From the NCBI RefSeq assembly GCF_006540305.1, contig NZ_BJOR01000001.1, forward strand, positions 5,394,001-5,458,000: a stretch of DNA of 64,000 nucleotides, written 5' to 3'. Shown piece after piece: positions 26,917 to 35,978 of the stretch. A model generated the notes under the pieces. That model searched no databases, was not told the DNA's origin, and saw only the letters and a program-made list of their open reading frames with translations. The DNA comes from Streptomyces sp. 6-11-2. GTDB lineage: Bacteria; Actinomycetota; Actinomycetes; Streptomycetales; Streptomycetaceae. The stretch's first letter is position 1; the number at the start of each line of letters is the position of its first letter. A program made the position numbers and the translations under genes.

Positions 26917-27492
26917 TCAGAACAGCGGCTCGGGCAGCACGCCTTCCAGCGCGAGCAGCCTGCGCTTGACCTCCAGGCCGCCGCCGAAGCCGCCGATGCC
27001 CCCGTCGCTCTCGACGACCCGGTGACACGGCACGACCACCGGCAGCGGATTGGCGCCCATCGCCGCGCCCACCGCCTGGGCGGCACCCGGCTGCCCCACC
27101 CGGTCGGCCAGATCGCCGTACCCGACGACCGTGCCGTACGGCACGCCCGACGCCAGTTCGCGCAGCACCTGCCGGTTGAAGCCCGAGATCAGAGACCAGT
27201 CCAGCGGCAGCTCGAAGTCCTGCCGCTCGCCCGCGAAGTACGCCCGCACCTGGCGTATCGCCTCCGCGAGCAGCGGGGAGTCGGGCGCCTCGACCGGCTC
27301 GGTGCCCAGCCGGGACGCCAGCCGGTCCAGCGCGCGCTCCCGTATCGCGTCAGTGGCGTGGAAGACGACGTTGACCAGGCCCTCGGGGGTCGCGGCCAGC
27401 AGCAGGGGGCCGATGCCGGTACCGACGACGGCCCACACGACCCGCTGCTCGTCCGGTACGAACCGATGCTCGTCCTGCTCGTGGTTGTCCAT
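26917..27492 (-). CDS. ogt: Methylated-DNA--protein-cysteine methyltransferase
   Basis: This suicide enzyme transfers alkyl groups from O6-alkylguanine or O4-alkylthymine in DNA to its own Cys. The 191-residue protein has the PCHRV active-site motif with Cys156, a helix-turn-helix-like GVPYGTVVGYGDLA (117-130) with the intercalating Arg region, and the GxGGFGGGLEVKRRLLxLE tail. A damage-type promoter motif (27499-27521 on the minus strand) ends 6 nt before the ATG. This predicts a leaderless, damage-induced transcript. The gene is upstream of the glycerophosphodiesterase gene on the same strand region but transcribed away from it. Confidence 0.95.
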   Translation of the reverse strand: MDNHEQDEHRFVPDEQRVVWAVVGTGIGPLLLAATPEGLVNVVFHATDAIRERALDRLASRLGTEPVEAPDSPLLAEAIRQVRAYFAGERQDFELPLDWSLISGFNRQVLRELASGVPYGTVVGYGDLADRVGQPGAAQAVGAAMGANPLPVVVPCHRVVESDGGIGGFGGGLEVKRRLLALEGVLPEPLF

Positions 27493-27498
27493 GCGATT

Positions 27499-27521
27499 AC
27501 GGTACGGCCCGCCACTGACAA
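27499..27521 (-). promoter_or_regulatory. PafBC-type (RecA-independent) damage promoter of ogt
   Basis: On the minus strand TTGTCAGTG is followed by 8 nt and then TACCGT, which fits tTGTCRgtg-N8-TAnnnT. The -10 box ends 6 nt before the ATG at 27492. Confidence 0.85.
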
Positions 27522-27584
27522 CGCCCTCCGACCTGCACCGCCGCGGGACCAGACGGTCTCGGGCGATGAGGCGGTCTCAAGCGA

Positions 27585-28463
27585 TCAGGCGGTCTTGAGC
27601 GCCCTGCGCACCACTTCCGGCTTGTTGGTGATGATGCCGTCCACGCCGAAGCCGGCGACGGTCCGGGCACTGGCGGCGTTGTTGACCGTCCAGGTGAAGA
27701 TCCCCAGCGGGACGCCGTGCGGCCCTCGGTGCGCACGGACGGCCGCCGCGTAGTCCGCCGACAGCGTGCGGTAGGAGGGGTTGATCAGGTCCACGAAGGC
27801 CGCGTACCGGTGCAGGTCCGCCGTGTCCGGGCGGCCGAGGAAAGCGGTGCGGACGGCGGGCTTCAGCGCGTGCACGGTCCGCACGCTGTTGGCGCTGAAG
27901 CTCTGCACGATCAGTCGGCTCGCCAGGTGCCGGTGGTCGAGCCAGCCGTCGTTGGCGAGCACCTTGAGGGTCTGTGCCTCGATCCCCGGATACAGCTTTG
28001 GGTTCTTGATCTCCAGGAGCAGCTTCTCGTGGTTGCGTTCGAGCCGGCGCATGTACTGGTCGAGCGTCGGCACGCGCGTGCCCGCGAACTTGGGGGAGAA
28101 CCAGCTGCCCGCGTCCAGGCGGGCGATCTCGGCGGCGGTGAAGTCCTTCACCTTCCACGGGGCCCGGCCGGGAAAGACCTGCTCGACGTTGGTCGTCCGC
28201 TCCAGGGTGGCGTCGTGGATGACCACGAGCTTGCCGTCCTTGGTGCGCTGGACGTCGTTCTCCACCCAGGAGAAGCCGAGCGCCGCCGCCTTGTCGATGG
28301 CGGGCAGCGTGTTCTCCGGGGCGTGGGCGGAGGCACCCCGGTGGGCGACGACCGCGGGCTGCGGCCGGTGGGCCTCCGCGGCCCGTACCTCCGAGCCGGG
28401 CAGGAACAGGACGGCGACCGCCGCCAGGGCGGTGGCCAGGACGGCGACTGCGCGCGCGTGCAT
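27585..28463 (-). CDS. Secreted glycerophosphodiester phosphodiesterase
   Basis: GDPD hydrolyses glycerophosphodiesters to glycerol 3-phosphate and the alcohol. The 292-residue protein has a Sec signal (hydrophobic core 5-22, cleavage near VRA-A 27-29). The complete active site is visible: HRGASAHAPENT (H41, R42, E50, N51), E68 and D70 in WVENDV, and the general-acid H83 in VIHDATLERTT. The C-terminal GVDGIITNKP motif closes the barrel. ATG 28463 is preceded by GAGGAG. The enzyme is probably extracytoplasmic and feeds phosphate or glycerol uptake. Confidence 0.93.
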   Translation of the reverse strand: MHARAVAVLATALAAVAVLFLPGSEVRAAEAHRPQPAVVAHRGASAHAPENTLPAIDKAAALGFSWVENDVQRTKDGKLVVIHDATLERTTNVEQVFPGRAPWKVKDFTAAEIARLDAGSWFSPKFAGTRVPTLDQYMRRLERNHEKLLLEIKNPKLYPGIEAQTLKVLANDGWLDHRHLASRLIVQSFSANSVRTVHALKPAVRTAFLGRPDTADLHRYAAFVDLINPSYRTLSADYAAAVRAHRGPHGVPLGIFTWTVNNAASARTVAGFGVDGIITNKPEVVRRALKTA

Positions 28464-28491
28464 ACGTACTCCTCGCGACAAATGATCACGG

Positions 28492-28520
28492 ATAGCACAA
28501 GAGTGACAGCACAGAGTCAA
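28492..28520 (-). promoter_or_regulatory. Candidate housekeeping promoter of the GDPD gene
   Basis: On the minus strand TTGACT (28520-28515), a 17-bp spacer and TGCTAT (28497-28492) form a good -35/-10 pair. It would give a leader of about 20 nt containing the GAGGAG ribosome site. Confidence 0.6.
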
Positions 28521-28750
28521 CGAGGCGCTCGAGGAAGAGCCACGGGTGGAGTCACGGACCACACGGAACCGACCGTGCTCGCTCACGGGTGCCGCACATC
28601 TGCGACGAGGCCGTGCTTCTTTGCCGGAAAGTCGTTCGGCCATTCCGGTGGCAGTCATACTCTCAGCGTCAACCTTGACCGCGTGGCGGTCCTGGGACGG
28701 GGGGCATTCACGATTTCCGGGACTTCAAGAGGGCGGAAGGGCAACCGCGC

Positions 28751-29626
28751 ATGCACGGCACCGTCGACGGATTCAGCTACGGGCTCGTCACCCCGCTGGT
28801 GGCCTGTCTCATGGCCTGCCTCGGTGGGGCCCTCGGTCTGCGCTGCACCACCCGCGCACTGCTCGTCGCGCGCTCCTGGCGCCCCGGCTGGCTCGCCCTC
28901 GGCTCGGCCGCGATCGGCTCGGGCGTCTGGACGATGCACTTCGTCGCGATGACCGGCTTCACCGTCGAAGAGGCGTCGATCGGCTACGACCGGCCGACGA
29001 CGTACGCGAGCCTCGCCGTCGCCATCATCATGACGGGGATCGGGATCTTCATCGTCGGCTACCGGGGTGCGACCGGCTCCGCTCTGTTCACCGGCGGCAC
29101 GATCACCGGGCTCGGCGTCGCCAGCATGCACTATCTGGGCATGGCCGGGATGCGGCTCGACGGCACGCTCGAGTACAACACCCTCACCGTCGCGGCTTCC
29201 GTGGTCATCGCCGTCGTCGCCGCGACCGCGGCCCTCTGGGCGGCCGGGCGGGCGAAAGGGTTCCTCTGGAGCGTAGGCGCCAGCCTCGTCATGGGTCTCG
29301 CCGTCGTCGGCATGCACTACACGGGCATGGCCGCCCTCAGCGTCCACCTGCACGAAACGAGCGGCGCCACCACCGGCGAGTCGTCGGCCGCCCTGCTCAC
29401 GCCGATGCTGATCGGTCCGCTCGTCTTCCTGCTGCTCACCGGTGCCGTCGTGCTGTTCGACCCGCTGATGATCACGGGCAGGTCCGACTGGACCCCGGCC
29501 GAGCACAAGCCGGGCGTGCCGGCGCGTGAACTCGCCCATTCCGCCGGGTGTCCCCCGGCCGGCGCCCACCGCGATCCCGGCCGTGAGACGGTCCGCGAAC
29601 GCCCCCGCGTTCCGCAGAACCGCTGA
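28751..29626 (+). CDS. MHYT-domain integral membrane sensor
   Basis: This 291-residue membrane protein has seven predicted helices. The three MHYT repeats carry MHFVAMTG (62-69), MHYLGMAG (126-133) and MHYTGMAA (188-195), the conserved Met/His sets thought to bind copper and sense oxygen, CO or NO. Unlike many relatives it has no GGDEF, EAL or kinase domain. About 60 polar, Pro-rich residues follow the last helix. It could signal through a partner or serve a redox role. uvrB follows 40 nt downstream but has its own promoter. Confidence 0.88.
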   Translation: MHGTVDGFSYGLVTPLVACLMACLGGALGLRCTTRALLVARSWRPGWLALGSAAIGSGVWTMHFVAMTGFTVEEASIGYDRPTTYASLAVAIIMTGIGIFIVGYRGATGSALFTGGTITGLGVASMHYLGMAGMRLDGTLEYNTLTVAASVVIAVVAATAALWAAGRAKGFLWSVGASLVMGLAVVGMHYTGMAALSVHLHETSGATTGESSAALLTPMLIGPLVFLLLTGAVVLFDPLMITGRSDWTPAEHKPGVPARELAHSAGCPPAGAHRDPGRETVRERPRVPQNR

Positions 29627-29636
29627 TCGGGACCCG

Positions 29637-29659
29637 TTGTCAGTGGCGGGTCGTACGGT
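29637..29659 (+). promoter_or_regulatory. PafBC-type damage promoter of uvrB
   Basis: TTGTCAGTG (29637-29645), 8 nt, TACGGT (29654-29659). The -10 box ends 7 nt before the ATG at 29667 and no Shine-Dalgarno is present, so a leaderless mRNA is predicted. Confidence 0.88.
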
Positions 29660-29666
29660 GGATGTC

Positions 29667-31832
29667 ATGCGGCCCGTCTCTCACATCGAACGCACGGTGG
29701 CGCCCTTCGAGGTCGTCAGTCCCTACCAGCCCAGCGGCGACCAGCCGCAGGCCATCGCCGAACTCGCCCAGCGCATCGAGGCGGGGGAGCCGGACGTCGT
29801 CCTGCTCGGCGCCACCGGCACCGGAAAATCCGCCACCACGGCGTGGATGATCGAGAAGCTGCAGCGACCGACCCTCGTCATGGCGCCGAACAAGACGCTC
29901 GCCGCCCAGCTGGCCAACGAGTTCCGCGAACTGCTGCCGAACAACGCGGTCGAATACTTCGTCTCGTACTACGACTACTACCAGCCCGAGGCCTACGTCC
30001 CGCAGTCGGACACCTACATCGAGAAGGACTCCTCGATCAACGAGGAGGTCGAGCGCCTGCGCCACTCGGCGACCAACTCACTGCTCACCCGTCGCGACGT
30101 CGTCGTGGTCGCCTCCGTCTCCTGCATCTACGGCCTGGGCACCCCGCAGGAGTACGTGGACCGCATGGTGCCCCTCCGGATCGGCGATGAGATCGACCGT
30201 GACGAGCTGCTGCGCCGCTTCGTGGACATCCAGTACACGCGCAACGACATGGCGTTCACCCGCGGCACCTTCCGGGTGCGCGGCGACACCATCGAGATCT
30301 TCCCGGTCTACGAGGAGCTGGCCGTCCGTATCGAGATGTTCGGCGACGAGATCGAGGCGCTGTCGACCCTGCACCCCCTCACCGGCGAGATCATCAGCGA
30401 CGACCAGCAGCTGTACGTCTTCCCGGCCTCGCACTACATCGCCGGTCCCGAGCGCATGGAGCGGGCGGTCAGGGGCATCGAGAAGGAGCTCGAGGAGCGC
30501 CTGGCCGAGCTGGAGAAGCAGGGCAAGCTGCTGGAGGCCCAGCGACTGCGGATGCGCACCACCTACGACATCGAGATGCTCCGCCAGATCGGCACCTGCT
30601 CCGGCGTGGAGAACTACTCGATGCACTTCGACGACCGCGCGCCCGGCACCCCGCCCAACACCCTGCTCGACTACTTCCCGGACGACTTCCTGCTCGTCAT
30701 CGACGAGTCGCACGTCACCGTGCCCCAGATCGGCGCGATGTACGAGGGCGACGCCTCCCGCAAGCGCACCCTCGTCGAGCACGGCTTCCGGCTGCCGTCC
30801 GCCCTGGACAACCGCCCGCTGAAGTGGGAGGAGTTCCAGAAGCGCATCGGACAGACGGTGTACCTGTCGGCGACGCCGGGCAAGTACGAGCTGTCCCGCT
30901 CGGACGGGCAGGTCGAGCAGATCATCCGCCCCACCGGCCTGGTCGACCCGCAGGTCGTCGTCAAGCCCACCGAGGGCCAGATCGACGACCTGGTGCACGA
31001 GATCCGCGGGCGCGTGGAGAAGGACGAGCGTGTCCTGGTCACCACGCTGACCAAGAAGATGGCCGAGGACCTGACGGACTACTTCCTGGAACTCGGCATC
31101 CAGGTGCGCTACCTGCACAGCGATGTCGACACCCTGCGCCGGATCGAGTTGCTGCGCGAGCTGCGCAGCGGCGAGTTCGACGTCCTGGTCGGCATCAACC
31201 TGCTGCGCGAGGGCCTCGACCTGCCCGAGGTGTCACTGGTGGCGATCCTCGACGCCGACAAGGAGGGCTTCCTGCGCTCGGGCACCTCACTGATCCAGAC
31301 CATCGGCCGCGCGGCGCGCAACGTCTCCGGCCAGGTCCACATGTACGCCGACAAGATCACCCCGGCGATGGAGAAGGCCATCGAGGAGACCAACCGCCGC
31401 CGGGAGAAGCAGATCGCGTACAACAAGGCGAAAGGCATCGACCCGCAGCCGCTGCGCAAGAAGATCAACGACATCGTCGCGCAGATCGCCCGCGAGGAGG
31501 TCGACACCGAGCAGCTGCTCGGCTCCGGGTACCGCAAGGGGAAGGAGGGCAAGGGCGCGAAGACCCCCGTGCCGTCCCGCGGCGAGAACGGCGCCAAGGC
31601 CGCCGGTGCCGCAAAGCCGGCCAAATCCGCCAAGTCCGCCAAGGGCAAGGCGAAGGAGACGGTGCCCACCGACCGTCCCGCCGCCGAACTCGCCGAGCAG
31701 ATCGAGGAGATGACGGAGCGGATGCGCGCCGCCGCCGCCGACCTCCAGTTCGAGGTCGCGGCCCGGTTGCGCGACGAGGTCGCGGAGATGAAGAAGGAAC
31801 TGCGTCAGATGCGCGAGGCGGGGCTGTCCTGA
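29667..31832 (+). CDS. uvrB: UvrABC system protein B
   Basis: UvrB verifies DNA lesions and recruits UvrC in nucleotide-excision repair. The 721-residue protein has Walker A GATGTGKS (48-55), the lesion-probing beta-hairpin around [17 protein letters not shown] (about 104-120), helicase motifs DESH and QTIGRAARN, and a C-terminal UVR domain (about 672-710). A basic Ala/Lys/Ser linker with repeated AKSAK units (about 620-665) makes it longer than E. coli UvrB. ATG 29667 is chosen because the damage promoter ends 7 nt upstream; the frame is open to 29526, inside the MHYT gene. Confidence 0.97.
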   Translation: MRPVSHIERTVAPFEVVSPYQPSGDQPQAIAELAQRIEAGEPDVVLLGATGTGKSATTAWMIEKLQRPTLVMAPNKTLAAQLANEFRELLPNNAVEYFVSYYDYYQPEAYVPQSDTYIEKDSSINEEVERLRHSATNSLLTRRDVVVVASVSCIYGLGTPQEYVDRMVPLRIGDEIDRDELLRRFVDIQYTRNDMAFTRGTFRVRGDTIEIFPVYEELAVRIEMFGDEIEALSTLHPLTGEIISDDQQLYVFPASHYIAGPERMERAVRGIEKELEERLAELEKQGKLLEAQRLRMRTTYDIEMLRQIGTCSGVENYSMHFDDRAPGTPPNTLLDYFPDDFLLVIDESHVTVPQIGAMYEGDASRKRTLVEHGFRLPSALDNRPLKWEEFQKRIGQTVYLSATPGKYELSRSDGQVEQIIRPTGLVDPQVVVKPTEGQIDDLVHEIRGRVEKDERVLVTTLTKKMAEDLTDYFLELGIQVRYLHSDVDTLRRIELLRELRSGEFDVLVGINLLREGLDLPEVSLVAILDADKEGFLRSGTSLIQTIGRAARNVSGQVHMYADKITPAMEKAIEETNRRREKQIAYNKAKGIDPQPLRKKINDIVAQIAREEVDTEQLLGSGYRKGKEGKGAKTPVPSRGENGAKAAGAAKPAKSAKSAKGKAKETVPTDRPAAELAEQIEEMTERMRAAAADLQFEVAARLRDEVAEMKKELRQMREAGLS

Positions 31833-31964
31833 CCGACTGCGCTGTGTTGCAAGACCGACACAAAGTGCGGACCCGTGTGCGGCGGAGCCACTGCCGCTGC
31901 GTAGGGTTCTTGGCAGCCGCGGTACCGGCGGCGACAGGGGCGTAGCTCGAGAGGGGAATCAGCC

Positions 31965-32543
31965 GTGACCGTCAACTTGACCAAGGGTCAGGCCATCAGT
32001 CTGCAGAAGAACGACGGGGGCAGCCTGACCGCGGTCCGTATGGGTCTCGGCTGGCAGGCGGCTCCGCGCCGGGGCCTGTTCGGCTCGCGCACGCGCGAGA
32101 TCGACCTCGACGCCTCCGCCGTGCTCTTCGCCGAGAAGCAGCCGGTCGACGTCGTCTTCTTCCGCCACCTGGTGAGCGACGACGGCTCCGTGCGCCACAC
32201 CGGCGACAACCTGGTCGGCGGCGCGGGGCAGGGCGGCGACGACGAGTCGATCCTCGTCGACCTCCAGCGCGTCCCGGTCCACATCGACCAGATCGTCTTC
32301 ACCGTGAACTCCTTCACGGGCCAGACCTTCCAGGAGGTGCAGAACGCGTTCTGCCGCCTGGTCGACGAGACCAACGGCCAGGAGCTCGCCCGCTACACCC
32401 TCGCCGGCGGTGGCAACTACACCGCCCAGATCATGGCGAAGGTGCACCGCGTGAACGGCGCCTGGACGATGACGGCCCTCGGCGCCCCCGCCAACGGCCG
32501 CACCTTCCAGGACCTGATGCCGACGATCCTGCCGCACCTGTAG
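31965..32543 (+). CDS. TerD family protein
   Basis: This 192-residue protein of the TerD/CABP family begins VNLTKGQAISL, as these proteins do. It has the acidic, Gly-rich calcium-site region HTGDNLVGGAGQGGDDESI (about 74-92) followed by FTVNSFTGQTFQEVQNAFCRLVD. TerD proteins bind Ca2+ and are tied to tellurite, phage and envelope stress. The opening is less acidic than classical TerD. GTG 31965 has GAGAGGGGA upstream, and a TAGGGT box lies at 31901. A TerD-fusion gene, TerC and a Ca2+ antiporter follow. Confidence 0.9.
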   Translation: MTVNLTKGQAISLQKNDGGSLTAVRMGLGWQAAPRRGLFGSRTREIDLDASAVLFAEKQPVDVVFFRHLVSDDGSVRHTGDNLVGGAGQGGDDESILVDLQRVPVHIDQIVFTVNSFTGQTFQEVQNAFCRLVDETNGQELARYTLAGGGNYTAQIMAKVHRVNGAWTMTALGAPANGRTFQDLMPTILPHL

Positions 32544-32615
32544 AACGGCCCGAACGGTTCGGATTGTCCGGACGGTCGGCGGGCGACAGCACATGACACC
32601 AGGGGGACGAAGGCG

Positions 32616-34712
32616 ATGACGGCCGAGCTGGTGCGGGGGCAGAACCACCCGCTCTCCGAGGTCCGCCTGGAGATCCGGATCTCGGCCGGCTGTCCGGTCG
32701 TGGCTGCGGCCACGCTCAGCGACGACAGCGGCAGGGCGCGGGGCGCCGAGTGGGTGGTGCACCCCGGCGCTCCCGTCCTGCCCGGTCTGGAGGTCTCGCG
32801 CCAGGCAGCCGCCGACCACCGGCTCGCCGTCGACCTGGGTGCCATACCCGAGGCGGTGCACCGCGTCGACGTGCTGCTGGCCCTGCCCGCCGCGAGTGGG
32901 GGCCCGACCCGGTTCGGCGCGGTCGCCGCCCCCTTCGTCGCGGTCACCGGCCCGGACGGCACCGAACTCGCCAGCTATACGATCACCGGCCTGGACGCCG
33001 AGTCCGCCGTGATCGCGATGGAGCTGTACCGCCGCCAGGACTCCTGGAAAGTGCGCGCCGTCGGCCAGGGCTACGCGGGCGGCCTCACCGAACTTCTCAG
33101 TGACCTGGGGCTGACCCAGGCCGCTGAACTGGCCACCGCCACCGAGGAGGCGGTGGCCGAGGGACTGGCCCGCTCGGTGGCGGCACCCCCGCCCCGCACG
33201 ACGGATGAAGCCCGTTCCCACCAGGCCTCCGCGCCGCCCGGGCCGAACCCCGCTGCTTCCGTTTCCTCCCACGAGGGTTCTTCCCACGAGGGACAGGTCT
33301 CCGGGACCGCCGGGCCCTCGGCGCCGCAGTCCGCGGGCCCAGGAGGATCCGGAGGCGGGACCCCCGCGGCCGGACCAACGACATCGGTGCCCGCGGGCGG
33401 AACCATCGACTACCGGCACCCGCGGCGACAGCCCGCACCCCCGCCCGGACAGCCCGCACAGCCCGCACCCCCGTCCGTACAGCCCGCACCCCCGCCCCGG
33501 CAGCCTTCGGCCCCGTCCGGACAGCCCGCGGCGCCACCGGCCGCACCGGCCGCGAGTCCCGGCCACGCCGGGCAGCCCGCGCGGCCCGTCGCGGGGGACG
33601 CGACCGGGTGGTCGATGGAGGAGCGGCTCTACAACCAGGTCTGGGGGATGTTCGAGGACCTGGCCCGCACCACGGCCGCCTACCGCAGTGCCGTCGACTT
33701 CGCCGAGTCGCGCATGGAGAAGGAGCTGGACCAGGTCCTGTCCGACCCGCGCAGCCGCATCGGCGGTCAGGGCGATGCCGCCCGGGAGGCGGCCCGTGCC
33801 AAGCACGCGCGGCTCGTCGACCAGGCCAGGGCGTCGCTCGACAGAGACCTGGCCCAGCTCACCGACGAGTCCGAGGTCGTCGAGCCGGCCCTGCCGGCGG
33901 CGTACGCCCGCTGGGACAACCCGGTCTGGCACGGCTACCGCGTGCCGATGGAGATCCCCATGGCGGTACGCCTCGGCGATCTCCACCTGCCCGAGGACCC
34001 GTCCCTGCGCATCCCCATGCTGATCCGGCTGCCGCTGGAGCGCGGCCTGTGGATCGACAGCGGCCGCTGGGCGTCCCCCGACGAAACCTTCGCGGACGCG
34101 GGCGAACGGCGCCGCCTGGCGATGGAGGCGGCCGTGGCGCACGCGGCCCGGCTGATCGCCGTCTACCCGGCGGGCGAGTTCGGCGTCCACGTCATCGACC
34201 CGGCCGGATCCGGAGCGCAGGCACTCGCGCCCCTGGTGCACACGGGCGTGCTCGCGGGGCCGCCCGCGGCCGGCGCTGCCGGGGTCGCCGATGTCCTGAG
34301 CCGGCTCACCCAGCGGGTCGACCTGGTGCAGATGGCCGTGCGCGGGGGCGCGCCGGACGCGCTGCCGCCCGGCTTCGACGCCGCCGAACAGCTGCTGATC
34401 GTCAACGACTTCCCGCACGGATTCGACGACCGCGCCGTGACCCAGTTGCGCTACCTCGCCGACGAGGGCCCGGCCGTGGGTGTCCACCTGATGATGGTCG
34501 CCGACCGCGAGGACGCCGCCGCCTACGGCCCGTTGCTCGACCCGCTGTGGCGTTCGCTGATGCGACTGACCCCGGTGCCCGACGACCACCTCGCCGACCC
34601 CTGGGTCGGACACGCCTGGACGTACGAGCCGCCGGTGGTGCCGCCGGGCAGCCAGGTGCTCCAACTGGTGCTCACCGAGGTCGCGGCGGCCCGGCGCGAC
34701 GGGAGCCGTTGA
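32616..34712 (+). CDS. TerD domain fused to an FtsK/HerA-like degenerate ATPase domain
   Basis: This 698-residue protein has an N-terminal TerD-like domain (about 1-165) and a disordered Pro/Gln/Ala linker (about 190-328) with repeated QPAPP units. The C-terminal region, about 330-698, begins with a helical segment (SMEERLYNQVWGMFED). From about 440 it runs EIPMAVRLGDLHLPEDPS, RIPMLIRLPLERGLWID, FGVHVIDPAG, LLIVNDFP and GVHLMMVADR. These line up in order with strands of FtsK/HerA-type ATPases I know from Ter-system operons. The Walker A GKS/T expected after LWID is absent, so ATP hydrolysis is unlikely. It is probably co-transcribed with the upstream TerD gene. Confidence 0.75.
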   Translation: MTAELVRGQNHPLSEVRLEIRISAGCPVVAAATLSDDSGRARGAEWVVHPGAPVLPGLEVSRQAAADHRLAVDLGAIPEAVHRVDVLLALPAASGGPTRFGAVAAPFVAVTGPDGTELASYTITGLDAESAVIAMELYRRQDSWKVRAVGQGYAGGLTELLSDLGLTQAAELATATEEAVAEGLARSVAAPPPRTTDEARSHQASAPPGPNPAASVSSHEGSSHEGQVSGTAGPSAPQSAGPGGSGGGTPAAGPTTSVPAGGTIDYRHPRRQPAPPPGQPAQPAPPSVQPAPPPRQPSAPSGQPAAPPAAPAASPGHAGQPARPVAGDATGWSMEERLYNQVWGMFEDLARTTAAYRSAVDFAESRMEKELDQVLSDPRSRIGGQGDAAREAARAKHARLVDQARASLDRDLAQLTDESEVVEPALPAAYARWDNPVWHGYRVPMEIPMAVRLGDLHLPEDPSLRIPMLIRLPLERGLWIDSGRWASPDETFADAGERRRLAMEAAVAHAARLIAVYPAGEFGVHVIDPAGSGAQALAPLVHTGVLAGPPAAGAAGVADVLSRLTQRVDLVQMAVRGGAPDALPPGFDAAEQLLIVNDFPHGFDDRAVTQLRYLADEGPAVGVHLMMVADREDAAAYGPLLDPLWRSLMRLTPVPDDHLADPWVGHAWTYEPPVVPPGSQVLQLVLTEVAAARRDGSR

Positions 34713-34794
34713 GCGGTCCCGACCGGGGCCTCGGTCGCCTCAGTCGTCGCGACTGGAACCGCTGAGCCCGGGTACACGCCCCGCACCACCCCTT

Positions 34795-34867
34795 CCCAAG
34801 GAATAGTAAATCCCTCTGACCTGCAACTTTGATCTTTTCTTTGCCTTGCTCTTTACCATTCCTTGGG
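34795..34867. promoter_or_regulatory. 16-bp inverted repeat flanking an AT-rich pyrimidine tract upstream of terC
   Basis: CCCAAGGAATAGTAAA (34795-34810) is the inverted repeat of TTTACCATTCCTTGGG (34852-34867), with one mismatch. The 41-bp interval is T/C-rich (for example GATCTTTTCTTTGCC) and far less GC-rich than its surroundings. The right arm ends 21 nt before the terC start. It could be an mRNA hairpin or a two-site operator. Confidence 0.7.
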
Positions 34868-34888
34868 GTTCGGGTACCGTTTTGTCCT

Positions 34889-35908
34889 GTGAATGTCTCG
34901 TTGTCCCTGTGGGTCCTGACCATCATCGGCCTGGCCGCCCTGATCGCCGTCGACTTCTTCATCGGCCGCAAACCCCATGACGTGTCGATCAAGGAAGCCG
35001 GGATCTGGACGGCCGTCTGGGTCGTCCTGGCCGGTCTCTTCGGGCTCGGTCTGCTCGTCTTCGGCGGCGGCCGCCCAGCCGGCGAGTTCTTCGCCGGCTT
35101 CATCACCGAGAAGTCGCTGAGCGTCGACAACCTCTTCGTCTTCGTCCTGATCATGGCCAAGTTCGCCGTGCCGTCGCAGTACCAGCGACGGGTGCTGATG
35201 ATCGGCGTCCTCATAGCCCTGGTGCTGCGGGCCGGCTTCATCGCCGCCGGAGCCGCGATCATCGCGAGCTTCTCGTGGGTGTTCTTCCTCTTCGGCGCCT
35301 TCCTGATCTGGACCGCCTGGAAGCTCATCAAGGAGGCCCGCTCCGGCGGGGACGAGGAAGAGGACTTCGAGGAGAACAAGCTGCTCAAGGCCGCCGAGCG
35401 CCGCTTCGGCGTGGCCGACCGCTACCACGGCACCCGGCTGTGGATCCGGCAGAACGGCAAGCGGGTGATGACGCCGATGCTGGTCGTGATGCTCGCGATC
35501 GGCACCACCGACATCCTGTTCGCCCTCGACTCCATCCCCGCGATCTTCGGCCTCACCCAGGACCCGTACATCGTCTTCACCGCCAACGCCTTCGCGCTGA
35601 TGGGCCTCCGGCAGTTGTACTTCCTGATAGGCGGCCTGCTCAAGAAGCTGGTCCACCTGTCCTACGGCCTGTCGGTGATCCTCGGCTTCATCGGCGTCAA
35701 GCTGGTGCTGCACGCGCTGCACGAGTCCGGCGTGCATGTCCCCGAGATCAGCATCCCGGTCTCCCTCGGTGTGATCTGCGCGGTTCTGGCCGTCACCACC
35801 GTCACCAGCCTGCTGGCCGCCCGGAAGCAGGCCGCGAAGGAGGTGCGGGAGACGGAGGCACGGGAGGCGGGCCACGAGGACGCGGCGAAGGACCGGGTCG
35901 ATGCGTGA
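34889..35908 (+). CDS. TerC family integral membrane protein
   Basis: This 339-residue membrane protein has about eight helices. Both TerC signature regions are present: EKSLSVDNLFVFVLIM (about 71-86) and the partner TTDILFALDSIPAIFG (about 207-222), whose acidic residues are thought to move metal ions, chiefly Mn2+. A charged cytoplasmic loop GGDEEEDFEENK separates the halves, and the C-terminus is charged. GTG 34889 is chosen from family alignment; no clear Shine-Dalgarno precedes it. With TerD and the Ca2+ antiporter it suggests a metal-homeostasis group. Confidence 0.93.
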   Translation: MNVSLSLWVLTIIGLAALIAVDFFIGRKPHDVSIKEAGIWTAVWVVLAGLFGLGLLVFGGGRPAGEFFAGFITEKSLSVDNLFVFVLIMAKFAVPSQYQRRVLMIGVLIALVLRAGFIAAGAAIIASFSWVFFLFGAFLIWTAWKLIKEARSGGDEEEDFEENKLLKAAERRFGVADRYHGTRLWIRQNGKRVMTPMLVVMLAIGTTDILFALDSIPAIFGLTQDPYIVFTANAFALMGLRQLYFLIGGLLKKLVHLSYGLSVILGFIGVKLVLHALHESGVHVPEISIPVSLGVICAVLAVTTVTSLLAARKQAAKEVRETEAREAGHEDAAKDRVDA

Positions 35909-35978
35909 GCGTGAGCGGGAGCACACCCGGCCCCTCATCGCGCATGCGATCGTTCCGGGACTCTGCGACGATCGCAGC

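Noticed and set aside
28464..28550. PHO box upstream of the glycerophosphodiesterase gene
   Set aside because: No pair of 11-nt GTTCACC-like direct repeats is visible, only an ordinary -35/-10 pair.
34795..34888. yybP-ykoY (Mn2+) riboswitch ahead of terC
   Set aside because: I cannot find the conserved paired loops of that riboswitch; only a simple inverted repeat is present.
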